Of a DNA stretch of 64,000 nucleotides, positions 43,563 to 52,299 are shown one piece after another. The stretch's first letter is position 1, and each line of letters begins with the position of its first letter. The position numbers and the translations under genes are program-made. Location: contig CAYFFV010000013.1 of NCBI GenBank assembly GCA_964342695.1, forward strand, positions 1-64,000, in the 5' to 3' direction. The notes under the pieces are model-generated. The model worked only from the letters and a program-made list of their open reading frames with translations. It had not been told where the DNA came from and made no database searches. This stretch comes from CAYFFV01 sp964342695 (GTDB lineage Bacteria; Acidobacteriota; Vicinamibacteria; Vicinamibacterales; UBA8438).

Positions 43563-44192
43563 GGAGCCTTCCTCCGTATTTACGATTACTCCTGGTCGCG
43601 AAGAGAGTCTTGGTTGATTTTCAGCATCTTGGTTTGCGTTCATAGGAAGAAAAGTCGGAAAATCAAGGATATTTTCATTATAAACCCCTGAATTGTTGCG
43701 GCGATTGCTTAATTGTTCCAGTAATTCAAGGTCGTCAAATCCTTCTTGTTCTATATCTTCGACAGACTCAAGCTGAGCATTCGATGAAGACGGTTCCTCC
43801 GTGCTTTGGTCCTGCGGCGGGAAGCCTAATGTGCTCACATTGTCAGGAGACATGAGAAATACGCGGTCATAAATAGAGAGTCCTGTTTTTCTCAAAGGTC
43901 TCGGCGCAAATAAATAGCCAGCTACTTCACGGAGCAATACTTCGAGTGCTTTAGCTTCCTCGACGTCGATTAATGTGACTGAGATTAACCGACTAGAAAT
44001 GCTATCGGCATTTATAAAGTTGGTATTTCCTAGACGCGCCCACTCAATCAATATTTTGTCTAGCGGAATTTCTGAAGTAATAATTGTTACTCGTCCTTTA
44101 TCAAATGAGAGTTCTATGTTTTCCGCAGAAACAACATGTTCCATGCTGGTGAGACATATTACGATTGTGATGATTAACGATTTCAGCTCCAT
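43536..44192 (-). CDS. Secreted protein with STN/secretin-N-like domain, function unknown
   Basis: A 218-residue protein with a signal peptide (MELKSLIITIVICLTSMEHVVSA). After it, IELSFDKGRVTIITSEIPLDKILIEWARLGNTNFI and VTLIDVEEAKALEVLLREVAGY resemble the short STN/secretin N-terminal fold, in which one repeat precedes pilus or receptor domains (described by parts SEIPLDKILIEWARLG and EEAKALEVLLREV). The rest is polar and low-complexity with a C-terminal run of arginines. I chose ATG 44192; a GTG at 44231 is also open. It lies between ogt and ychF-like genes. Function not known. Confidence 0.6.
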   Translation of the reverse strand: MELKSLIITIVICLTSMEHVVSAENIELSFDKGRVTIITSEIPLDKILIEWARLGNTNFINADSISSRLISVTLIDVEEAKALEVLLREVAGYLFAPRPLRKTGLSIYDRVFLMSPDNVSTLGFPPQDQSTEEPSSSNAQLESVEDIEQEGFDDLELLEQLSNRRNNSGVYNENILDFPTFLPMNANQDAENQPRLSSRPGVIVNTEEGSSRPRRRRP

Positions 44193-44234
44193 TGCTCTTA
44201 GTATATTCTGCTGTCTGTTGTAAGAAACCACGAA

Positions 44235-45317
44235 TTATTTTGAAAAACGGAAATTGATAATATCTCCATCCTCAACCACGTATTCTTTGCCTTCAAGCCG
44301 AACTTCTCCATGCTCGCGGCACTCGTTAATTGAACCCCTTAAGAGAAGATCTTTGTATCGCACAACCTCTGCGCGGATAAACCCTTGTTGTATATCGCTG
44401 TGAATTTCTGCTGCCGCTTCCGGTGCCGAAGTTCCCTTCGGAATAGACCAGGCTCGGCATTCATCTTTTCCAACAGTAAAAAATGAAATATATCCAAGCA
44501 AGTCGTAGGTTGCTTGGATAACACGATCTAACCCAGTATCTTTTAAACCGAGATCTTCAAGAAAAAGCGGAGATTCATTAGGGTCCAGTTGAGATATTTC
44601 CAGTTCAATTTTTGCGAACACGGGGACCGCTTTTGTGGACTTCGAAGAAACTATTTCTGTGAGGTTTGTTAATTCGATAGCGTTGTCTGCTTGTTCGACG
44701 TCCGCTTCGTCTAGATTGATGATTAATAGTAGTGGTTTGGCAGACAGAAATTGAAAACCACGCAATGTTTTATATTCAAGTGTCTCGAATGATAATGTCC
44801 GGATAGGTTCTCCGTGTTCCAAGGCTTTTTTGCATTCACTGAGGATATTAAATTCCAGTTCTAAAGCTTTCGCTGCGCCTTTCTTTTTGTCCTTTTGGAT
44901 TCTGTCGAGTCGACGTTCGGTGACAGCGAGATCGGCAAGTATAAGCTCGTCTTCCATGGTTCTGGCGTCGCGGTAGGGATCGATTGTTCCGGCAACATGG
45001 GGAACTTCCACTGCACGAAAGGCTCTCACCACATGCAGCAAGGCGTTCGCTTCTCGATAAGGTGTTACGTCGATTAGATTCTGTGGATTTGAAGCGCCAA
45101 GAATATCTGAAAATACAACTGTTGCGGGAACATTTTTTTCAGGGTTAAAAAGAGCATTTAAGCGGTCGAGTCTATTGTCTGGAACATCAGCAGTTCCTGT
45201 ATTGGTTTCGTTTTTTCCGGATCTAGATTTTAGCGGTGCTCCAGATTTTCGAGAAAGCAGTTCAAATAAAGTTGTTTTTCCGGTACTCGGGAGTCCAATT
45301 AATCCTGCACTTAACAT
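44235..45317 (-). CDS. YchF-related P-loop GTPase/ATPase (DUF933/TGS)
   Basis: A 360-residue Obg-family protein. The P-loop is GLIGLPSTGKTTLFELL, followed by DVPDNRLDRLNALF and VFSDILG (G3-like). NLDEADVE supplies the nucleotide-base motif of the YchF group. A coiled-coil insert and a C-terminal TGS domain (KYVVEDGDIINFRF-like end: VVEDGDIINFRFSK) follow. The usual YchF switch features are altered: the P-loop has STGKT, not NVGKS, and the GEGLGN segment is absent. It is probably a paralogue of standard YchF. Role at ribosomes is inferred from family only. Confidence 0.8.
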   Translation of the reverse strand: MLSAGLIGLPSTGKTTLFELLSRKSGAPLKSRSGKNETNTGTADVPDNRLDRLNALFNPEKNVPATVVFSDILGASNPQNLIDVTPYREANALLHVVRAFRAVEVPHVAGTIDPYRDARTMEDELILADLAVTERRLDRIQKDKKKGAAKALELEFNILSECKKALEHGEPIRTLSFETLEYKTLRGFQFLSAKPLLLIINLDEADVEQADNAIELTNLTEIVSSKSTKAVPVFAKIELEISQLDPNESPLFLEDLGLKDTGLDRVIQATYDLLGYISFFTVGKDECRAWSIPKGTSAPEAAAEIHSDIQQGFIRAEVVRYKDLLLRGSINECREHGEVRLEGKEYVVEDGDIINFRFSK

Positions 45318-45444
45318 CAGTAATGTGCTCAGAACGGTTTAGGTTTAACACATCCTAGCATGCCATTTTCACAGAAACATTCGGCTCTGTAAGCTTTTAA
45401 CGCCAAACATTTCAAGAATAGGCAGTTTTTGTCTAATTTTTGCG

Positions 45445-45474
45445 TTGACAAGTTGACTAAGCCAAGCCTAACAT
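45445..45474 (+). promoter_or_regulatory. Promoter of the mraZ-dcw cluster
   Basis: -35 TTGACA (45445-45450), an 18-base spacer and -10 TAACAT (45469-45474). It sits immediately upstream of the MraZ-type repeats, as in characterised mraZ promoters. Match is 6 of 6 and 4 of 6. Confidence 0.6.
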
Positions 45475-45479
45475 CGATG

Positions 45480-45514
45480 TGGACTATTGTGGGTTAATAT
45501 GGAGTAAATAGGGT
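45480..45514 (+). promoter_or_regulatory. MraZ-type operator of four 10-bp-spaced repeats
   Basis: TGGAC at 45480, TGGGT at 45490, TGGAG at 45500 and AGGGT at 45510 are spaced exactly 10 bases, the TGGGN-N5 pattern reported for MraZ binding. The fourth repeat overlaps the GTG start of mraZ at 45513. They lie downstream of the -10 box, suited to repression of the cluster by its first gene product. Confidence 0.7.
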
Positions 45515-45953
45515 GCTTAGAGGAAATTTTGCCGCAAAGATAGATCAAAAGGGGCGACTTAAAATTCCTGCGGCTTTTCGTTCTGTGATCGACAAAAAAT
45601 TTGGAGACTCAGTTTTTTTGACGAGTCTGACAGGGGAATCTGTACGCATTTATCCAATGTCTGTTTGGAATGATATCGAGGAAAAACTTACCAAGATTCC
45701 CTCTGCGCATCCGTCTCGAGCCAGATTCTTTGACCGTGTGAATTTTTTTGGTCAACCAGCACAGATTGACAAACAAGGGCGGGTTTCCGTGCACATTCTT
45801 TTACGTGAGACAGCCAGTATGGTAGGTGAGGTTTCTGTCTTTGGTCTCTACAACTATCTAGAGGTATGGAATTACGATCGAATTCGTGCCCGATTAGAAC
45901 GTGATCCGTTTACCGATGAGGATGCACGTGCTTTAGCTGAGTTTGGTATTTAG
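45513..45953 (+). CDS. mraZ: Transcriptional regulator MraZ
   Basis: AbrB-fold DNA-binding protein that heads the dcw cluster and represses it. It has 146 residues with two repeated units: AAKIDQKGRLKIPAAFR near the start and AQIDKQGRVSVHILLRE near residue 90, each with the typical (D)xKGR(L/V) core. MraZ forms a ring that binds four direct repeats; four such repeats lie just before its own GTG start. It abuts rsmH after 2 bases. Confidence 0.94.
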   Translation: MLRGNFAAKIDQKGRLKIPAAFRSVIDKKFGDSVFLTSLTGESVRIYPMSVWNDIEEKLTKIPSAHPSRARFFDRVNFFGQPAQIDKQGRVSVHILLRETASMVGEVSVFGLYNYLEVWNYDRIRARLERDPFTDEDARALAEFGI

Positions 45954-45955
45954 AA

Positions 45956-46861
45956 ATGTCTTTTGTAACGAACGGTTTAAAACATGAATCTGTCATGACG
46001 ACTGAACTCGTGGCGATGTTTGATTTAAAACGTGGCGGACATTTTCTGGATTGCACAGTGGGAACCGGTGGTCATTCAAAGGCATTACTCAAAGCAGGAG
46101 CAAATCGAATTTTAGGGCTCGATCGTGACGAAGAGGTACTACCTTTAGCTGCGAGAACACTTGAGCATTGGAAAGACCATGTTGATCTAATTCATTCAGA
46201 TTTTCGGAATTTTCAAACGGTGATGGACCAAAGACAATTATTGACCGTAGATGGCGCTCTCGCTGATTTAGGAATGTCATCTGTGCAATTGGACGCAGAA
46301 GGCCGTGGCTTTACTTTTCGTCGCGATGAGCCACTAGATATGAGAATGGATCGCTCGGTCGGCAAAACGGCCGCAGAGATCATTCAGGTGGCGTCAGAAA
46401 AAACTTTAGCGGATCTTATTTTCGAGTATGGCGAAGAAAGATATGCTCGCCGAATTGCTAGAGCGATAGTCGTTAACCGCGTTCGAGAGCCTCTTGTTTC
46501 AACAGGTCAGCTAGCAACACTAGTAAGAAAGGTAGTGCCGCGTCGTAAAGGCCAGAGGATTGATGCCGCGACACGTACATTTCAGGCTTTAAGAATCTGG
46601 GTCAATCAAGAATTAAGTGGACTGGACGTTTTTATCCGAGAGATTTTTCAAAAACTTCGTGTTGGGGCCAGATTGGTAGTTATTACTTTTCACTCTCTTG
46701 AAGATCGCATCATTAAACACACATTCCGTGATCTTGCGAAGTCAGGTGATGTTCCTTTAAGAATTCTAACCAAACGTCCTATTCGCCCAAGTTCTAATGA
46801 GGTGTCACAAAATCCAAGGGCAAGAAGCGCGAAATTGAGAGCTGCGGAGAAAGTTGCGTGA
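45956..46861 (+). CDS. rsmH: 16S rRNA (cytosine(1402)-N4)-methyltransferase
   Basis: Methylates C1402 in the ribosomal decoding centre. SAM-binding LDCTVGTGGHSKALL lies near residue 31, DLGMSSVQLD near 98, and GRGFTFRRDEPLDMRMD next. VVITFHSLEDRIIKHTF is near 240. Length (301) is normal. Its TGA overlaps the GTG start of ftsL, so translation is probably coupled. Confidence 0.94.
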   Translation: MSFVTNGLKHESVMTTELVAMFDLKRGGHFLDCTVGTGGHSKALLKAGANRILGLDRDEEVLPLAARTLEHWKDHVDLIHSDFRNFQTVMDQRQLLTVDGALADLGMSSVQLDAEGRGFTFRRDEPLDMRMDRSVGKTAAEIIQVASEKTLADLIFEYGEERYARRIARAIVVNRVREPLVSTGQLATLVRKVVPRRKGQRIDAATRTFQALRIWVNQELSGLDVFIREIFQKLRVGARLVVITFHSLEDRIIKHTFRDLAKSGDVPLRILTKRPIRPSSNEVSQNPRARSAKLRAAEKVA

Positions 46862-47283
46862 GTAATCAAAATTTTGAGAATGTCATAAAAAAGGACATTC
46901 GTAATAACCCAATTATTCGTGAGGTTGATCAAACCCGTCAACGTGAGATGTGGCGGTCTGTTGCCATTGGAGTATTTTTGGTTGTTGTTCTTATTTTTTC
47001 AGCTTGGCAACATTTTGAGTTACTTCAACACGGTTATTACATCGAAGAAATGCAGCAAGAGCGAGCTAGAGAACTGGAAATTAATCGTCATCTCCGGCTT
47101 GAGATCGAAACACTACAGTCCCTTGATCGGATCGAAAGAATTGCTACAGAACAACTTGATTTAGTTGCACCAACAGAGAGTGAAGCCATTGTTATAGAGC
47201 GTGTTGTTCCAGCCGCACAGCCGGATCAATCAATTGTTGCAATACGCCAGGAGAGTAATAGTGCTGATAGTCAGCGTCCCTAA
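46858..47283 (+). CDS. ftsL: Cell division protein FtsL
   Basis: A 141-residue bitopic protein with a short cytoplasmic head, one helix (VAIGVFLVVVLIFSAWQHF) and a periplasmic coiled coil (EMQQERARELEINRHLRLEIETL, read as heptads). Sequence conservation of FtsL is low. The call rests on this topology and on position between rsmH and ftsI, where ftsL is always found. The start is a GTG overlapping the rsmH stop. Confidence 0.82.
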   Translation: MSNQNFENVIKKDIRNNPIIREVDQTRQREMWRSVAIGVFLVVVLIFSAWQHFELLQHGYYIEEMQQERARELEINRHLRLEIETLQSLDRIERIATEQLDLVAPTESEAIVIERVVPAAQPDQSIVAIRQESNSADSQRP

Positions 47284-47303
47284 TCGTTGTTTAGGGAGTA
47301 AGA

Positions 47304-49370
47304 GTGATTAAGCGATTAAAGAACCGAGTTGCCGTGCCTCGACCTGGCCGGCAAAAAGTGACACGTCCGCAAGCGTGGCGTTCGACTATGCGGAGGAGGT
47401 TGTTAGTTGGAGGTGTGGTCTTTGCGGTATGGGCAATAGCAATTGAGGCGAGGTTGTCGTATCTCCAAATATCTCAGTACGACAAGTTGGTTTTAAGAGC
47501 AGAGCGGCAACAAAATAGGAGTGTTAAGACAGATCCCAAAAGAGGAGAAATTGTTGATAGAAAAGGTCGAGTTCTTGCTTATAGTGTTGACGCGGACACT
47601 ATTTACGCTATTCCCACGGCTATAGACAATCCGACAACTGCTGCAATAGCGCTTTGTAAAGTTCTTATTGATTGTGATGAGACGAAAAAAAGCACGATTG
47701 AAAAACGGTTAGGACAGGAAAAGGCTTTTACCTACATTCAAAGGCGGGTAACTCCAGAAGAGGCTCGGCGTGTAGCGTCTTTAAATCTTGAAGGTGTGGG
47801 GTTTCTAAAAGAAAATCGTCGTTACTATCCTAACAAAGATTTGGCAGCTCATCTGCTCGGTTTCGTGGGAACTGATAATCAAGGTCTCAGTGGAATTGAG
47901 TTTAGATACGAAAAAGAAATTAGTGGTCGTCCTGGCAAGGTTCTAATTCAAACAGACGCAAAGCGTAGAGCCTTCGGACGGGTAGAACAGCCTCCTACAG
48001 CTGGAGCCGACGTTGAGCTAACTATAGATAAATATCTTCAACATATTGCTGAACGCGAATTAGCTTCTGCTGTACAGCTTCATAAGGCGTCTGGTGGAAC
48101 CGTTGTCATGCTAGACCCTCATAGTGGTGACATATTAGCGATTGCTAACTCGCCAACATTTAATCCTAATGCCTTTGCAGAATCATCAAGTGTCGATCGG
48201 AGAAATCGTGCTGTCCAGGATGTCTATGAACCGGGTTCTACTTTTAAACTGGTCACCGCAGCCGCAGCATTTGAGGAAGGTTTAACAAATCGAAACGAGC
48301 TGTTTGATGTTAGTGCTGGAGAAATTCGTGTTGGCAATTCGATCACCAAGGACATGCACACCTATGGCGTAATTTCTTTTGAAGACGTGATAGTTTTATC
48401 GAGCAATGTAGGAGCTATCAAAGTAGGTTTACGTTTAGGATCTGAACGTTTTAGTAGATACGTAAGACGATTTGGTTTCGGGGAATCTATTTCTAGAGAT
48501 TTGTCAGGAGAAAGTCCCGGCATTGTTCATAATCCAGCGAAAATTACAGAACTAGATCTCAAATCAATGTCAATGGGGTATGGAGTTTCTGTTACTCCTT
48601 TACAGATGGCTTCTGCCGCCAGTGCTGTGGCCAATGGAGGCGAACTGATCGAACCAAGAATCGTTCGTTCAATAATTAGCAACGGTATAAGAACTCCAGA
48701 AAGAAAACGCCGGGTCATTCGTCGTGCGATCACTCCAGAGACAGCCGCAGAATTAACTGAGATTATGGAAGCGGTTGTTGAGAGAGGAACGGCGAAACAG
48801 GCTCAGGTTTCTGGCTATACCGTAGCCGGGAAGACTGGCACTGCTGAAAAATTGGTAAATGGTCGTTACTCGAGCAGCCAACATTATGCGTCTTTCGTTG
48901 GTTTTGTTCCTTCGCGACAACCTGAACTAACAATCTTGGTTGTGATTGATGCTCCACAAAAGCCTTTGTATACAGGTGGTTCAGTGGCGGCGCCTGTTTT
49001 TCGACGAATTACTGAAGCGGCTCTTCGGCATTTGGCCATACCTCCAAGTATTGATGCCCCTTCTCCTCTTCTTGTTTCAACTGAGACTGCTAAGAATATT
49101 TCTCTCAGGCCAACAGGCACTCATCATATTTCAAAACCTTCTTCTGTAAACAATCAATCGTTCAAAAATGGACTTATGCCCGATTTGAAAGGTTTAAGCG
49201 CTCGTAAAGTTATCGAGGTACTTACGGAAGTTGGTCTAACGGCACGGTTAAACGGAAATGGTTTTGTGTTTAAACAAGATCCGAGCCCTGGGACAAGAGT
49301 AGAACGCGGTGAAGTGGCAGTAATTAATTTAATGCGATTTCAGCTAGAAAAATCCGGTGATGCACAGTAG
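47304..49370 (+). CDS. ftsI: Penicillin-binding protein 3-like transpeptidase with PASTA domain
   Basis: Septal transpeptidase that cross-links new peptidoglycan. One N-terminal membrane helix (residues about 32-50), a pedestal domain from GEIVDRKGRVLAY, then a class B transpeptidase. The active-site serine is S312 in EPGSTFKLVTAA with K315, followed by SSN near 370 and KTGTAEK near 520. Unlike the proteobacterial type, it ends with a PASTA domain (MPDLKGLSARKVIEVLTE onwards) that is typical of Gram-positive SpoVD or PBP2x. It is 688 residues long, starting at GTG. Confidence 0.92.
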   Translation: MIKRLKNRVAVPRPGRQKVTRPQAWRSTMRRRLLVGGVVFAVWAIAIEARLSYLQISQYDKLVLRAERQQNRSVKTDPKRGEIVDRKGRVLAYSVDADTIYAIPTAIDNPTTAAIALCKVLIDCDETKKSTIEKRLGQEKAFTYIQRRVTPEEARRVASLNLEGVGFLKENRRYYPNKDLAAHLLGFVGTDNQGLSGIEFRYEKEISGRPGKVLIQTDAKRRAFGRVEQPPTAGADVELTIDKYLQHIAERELASAVQLHKASGGTVVMLDPHSGDILAIANSPTFNPNAFAESSSVDRRNRAVQDVYEPGSTFKLVTAAAAFEEGLTNRNELFDVSAGEIRVGNSITKDMHTYGVISFEDVIVLSSNVGAIKVGLRLGSERFSRYVRRFGFGESISRDLSGESPGIVHNPAKITELDLKSMSMGYGVSVTPLQMASAASAVANGGELIEPRIVRSIISNGIRTPERKRRVIRRAITPETAAELTEIMEAVVERGTAKQAQVSGYTVAGKTGTAEKLVNGRYSSSQHYASFVGFVPSRQPELTILVVIDAPQKPLYTGGSVAAPVFRRITEAALRHLAIPPSIDAPSPLLVSTETAKNISLRPTGTHHISKPSSVNNQSFKNGLMPDLKGLSARKVIEVLTEVGLTARLNGNGFVFKQDPSPGTRVERGEVAVINLMRFQLEKSGDAQ

Positions 49371-50865
49371 CGATTTTATGACTATTACTGAACTATTTAC
49401 TCGAGCTGGATTAGAAGATTGCTTAAGTTCGCATCTAAGTACTGTTAACGCCGAAGTTAGTCATGTTGCCTACGACTCACGAGAAATTAAATCTGGTGCA
49501 GTGTTTGTAGCGATTAAAGGTATTAAAAACGATGGCCTGAATTATGTTGGTGAGGCATTTGATCGTGGTGCCGTTGCCATTGTTTCTGAAGCACCAAGAC
49601 CAAGAATATCCAATGTGCCATGGATTGAAGTTTCTAATGTTCGACAGATTCTTGCCAAACTTTCTGCAACCTTCTATGGAGATCCGAGTCAGAAACTGTT
49701 GATTGTTGGTACTACAGGAACGAATGGAAAAACTACGACCACATACTTGATCGAACAAGTTTTGGAAAGTGCTGGAATGAGCTGCGGGCGAATCAGTTCC
49801 GTTACGCATAGAGTGTCAAATCAAGAACAGGATGCGATACACACAACGCCAGAATCAAATGATTTACAGAGACTTTTAAGAGAGATGGTTGACCATAAGT
49901 GTAATGCTTGTGCGATGGAAGTGTCGTCGCATGCCTTGGCTCTCAGTCGTGTCGAAGCTGTGAAATTTAGTGCGGTTGCATTTACCAATCTGACAAGAGA
50001 TCACCTTGATTTCCACGGAGATATGTCTAGTTACTTTTCTGTAAAAAAGCGTCTCTTTAAAATGATTGACGAGGAAGTTCCCGCTGTTATAAACGTTGAT
50101 GATCCCTATGGCAAGCAACTCATAAGTGACGTCAATTCACCGGTTACTTATGGAATTAACACTTCAGCTGATGTAATGCCCTTACAAATGGAGTTGTCAT
50201 CTGCAGGAATTGAACTTAACGTGAAGACACCCCGTGGTCCTCTCCAAATAAGTTCGAATCTCTTGGGTCAGGGAAACACTTACAATATCTTGGCAACCAT
50301 AGCGCTAGGTTCTTCTCTTGGTATTCCTTTCCCTGCGATAAGAAAGGGAATTATGGGAGTCAAGAGTGTTCCAGGACGTATGCAGGTTGTCTCGTCAGAG
50401 AAAGATCCTGTAAAGGTCTTGGTTGACTTTGCCCATACTGATGATGCTTTGCGAAGTCTTCTCGAAACAGCCAGAAAACTTACGAACGGTCGGTTAATTA
50501 CTGTTTTTGGTTGTGGTGGGGACAGGGATACTTCAAAACGCCCTTTGATGGGTGCAGTGGCTGGGCGCCTTTCAGATCTTGTTATTTTAACATCTGATAA
50601 TCCTCGTTCAGAAGATCCGGGTTATATCACTAAAGAAGTTGAGCGGGGCTTGAGTGCTTGCTCGATTCCTTGGTTGATCATCTTGAGCCGGAGTGAAGCT
50701 ATTCAACAATCAATTCAAGAGGCGAAACATGGAGATTTAGTTGTCATTGCCGGTAAGGGCCACGAGCGGCACCAAATAATAGGAGAAAAGTTTATGCCTT
50801 TTGATGATGCTTCTGTTGCTAGGGAGGCACTTGCGCTTCGAAGAGCTGGTGTTCGGGCAGGATGA
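49360..50865 (+). CDS. murE: UDP-N-acetylmuramoyl-L-alanyl-D-glutamate--2,6-diaminopimelate ligase
   Basis: Adds the third peptide residue to UDP-MurNAc-dipeptide. ATP-binding GTTGTNGKTTTTY lies near residue 118. The residue-selecting motif is DNPR (TSDNPRSEDPG), diagnostic of meso-diaminopimelate. Length is about 501. The gene begins 11 bases inside the end of ftsI at ATG 49360; ATG 49378 is an alternative with less overlap. Wall chemistry is therefore of the Gram-negative A1gamma type. Confidence 0.94.
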   Translation: MHSSDFMTITELFTRAGLEDCLSSHLSTVNAEVSHVAYDSREIKSGAVFVAIKGIKNDGLNYVGEAFDRGAVAIVSEAPRPRISNVPWIEVSNVRQILAKLSATFYGDPSQKLLIVGTTGTNGKTTTTYLIEQVLESAGMSCGRISSVTHRVSNQEQDAIHTTPESNDLQRLLREMVDHKCNACAMEVSSHALALSRVEAVKFSAVAFTNLTRDHLDFHGDMSSYFSVKKRLFKMIDEEVPAVINVDDPYGKQLISDVNSPVTYGINTSADVMPLQMELSSAGIELNVKTPRGPLQISSNLLGQGNTYNILATIALGSSLGIPFPAIRKGIMGVKSVPGRMQVVSSEKDPVKVLVDFAHTDDALRSLLETARKLTNGRLITVFGCGGDRDTSKRPLMGAVAGRLSDLVILTSDNPRSEDPGYITKEVERGLSACSIPWLIILSRSEAIQQSIQEAKHGDLVVIAGKGHERHQIIGEKFMPFDDASVAREALALRRAGVRAG

Positions 50866-50874
50866 GGGTCTATC

Positions 50875-52299
50875 TTGACGAAATTCAAGTCTTTGGTTTT
50901 CAGTGCAGCCGAGTTAGCAGAACAAAGCGAAGGGAGCTTAATACAAGGTCGCCCGGAAACAGTGATAGAGGGATTCTCTATAGACAGTCGGTCTGTCAAA
51001 CAGGGAGATGTTTTTATTGCGATTAACGGGACACGATTCGATGGACACGAATTCGTCAACGAAAGCTTAAGGAGAGGAGCTGCGGGAATAATAATCAGCG
51101 ATCAATCGGCAATACGAATCGACTGCAAAACATCGAAAGATTTTTTTGTGATTCTTGTGCGGGACACAACAAGGGCGTTACAAAAGCTGGGTAGGTATGT
51201 CAGACGTCGTTCGGGTTCGTGTGTCGTAGCTATTACGGGGAGTATGGGTAAGACAACAACAAAAGAGATGGCTGCCGCTCTTTTGGACGGTTCATGTCGA
51301 GTATTTCGTAGTGCTGGTAATTTAAATAATCACATAGGGGTGCCGTTGTCGCTTTTGGAATTGCGTAAGAAACCTGAGGTGGCAGTAATGGAATTGGGAA
51401 TGAATCACGCGGGAGAAATTAGTGACCTTGTTTCAATTACTGAACCAGATTTTCGCGTTTGGACCAATGTCGCAGAGGTTCACTCAGCTTTTTTTAATTC
51501 GATAGAAGAGATTGCGGATGCAAAGGCAGAAATTCTTGAGGGGGCTTCATCAACAGGGCACCTTATTGCTAATGCAGGAGATTCTCGTGTGATGAATAGA
51601 TCGAAGTCGTTTCCTGGGTCACTTACTACCTTTGGTGTTGAGCAATCTGCAGATGTATCAGCTCGTCAAGTACGTATGCTAGGTCTGGAAGGTATGGAGG
51701 CAAATATTGAGACTCCCGTTGGTTCACGTTTACTAAGGACGCCAATGGTGGGTTTTGGACATATGGACAATATTGTGGCGGCAATTGCTTTGGCACTGCA
51801 GTTTGATATTCCACTGGAGATACTCGTTAATCGAATTTCGAATTTCCTGCCTCAGGTAGGGAGAGGACAAATTATTAAGTTTGGAAAGGTGGCTGTTATT
51901 GATGACACTTACAACTCAAATCCTGTGGCTCTACAAGCTGCTCTCCAAGCAGTTGGATCTGACACAAAATGTTCTAGGCGGGTAGCGATTTTAGGAGAAA
52001 TGTTGGAACTTGGAAAACGCTCTGAGTCTTTGCACGAAATGTGTGGAAGGACGGCAGTACGTTCTGGGTTTGAGAAGATTGTTTTGGTTGGCGGTGATTC
52101 AGTTCTCGCTTTAGCAAAAGGAGCTATTGCCGAAGGATTACCTCAAAAGAAGATTGAGATTTTTTCTACAAGCAAAGAAGCTGCCGAGTATGCGATGCAG
52201 ATATTGCAGGATGGCGACGTGGTCCTTGTAAAGGGCTCAAGAGGTACGTCAATGGATCACATTGTCAATTGTATTACTAAAGCACAGGCGGAGTCATAA
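50875..52299 (+). CDS. murF: UDP-N-acetylmuramoyl-tripeptide--D-alanyl-D-alanine ligase
   Basis: Attaches D-Ala-D-Ala to the precursor. ATP-binding VVAITGSMGKTTTKEMAA lies near residue 122, with NLNNHIGVPLSLL and MELGMNHAGEI typical of MurF. VIDDTYNSNPVAL and VLVKGSRGTSMD close the third domain. It has 474 residues. The start is TTG 50875, with GAGGG about 7 bases upstream. It lies 9 bases after murE and abuts mraY. Confidence 0.94.
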   Translation: MTKFKSLVFSAAELAEQSEGSLIQGRPETVIEGFSIDSRSVKQGDVFIAINGTRFDGHEFVNESLRRGAAGIIISDQSAIRIDCKTSKDFFVILVRDTTRALQKLGRYVRRRSGSCVVAITGSMGKTTTKEMAAALLDGSCRVFRSAGNLNNHIGVPLSLLELRKKPEVAVMELGMNHAGEISDLVSITEPDFRVWTNVAEVHSAFFNSIEEIADAKAEILEGASSTGHLIANAGDSRVMNRSKSFPGSLTTFGVEQSADVSARQVRMLGLEGMEANIETPVGSRLLRTPMVGFGHMDNIVAAIALALQFDIPLEILVNRISNFLPQVGRGQIIKFGKVAVIDDTYNSNPVALQAALQAVGSDTKCSRRVAILGEMLELGKRSESLHEMCGRTAVRSGFEKIVLVGGDSVLALAKGAIAEGLPQKKIEIFSTSKEAAEYAMQILQDGDVVLVKGSRGTSMDHIVNCITKAQAES

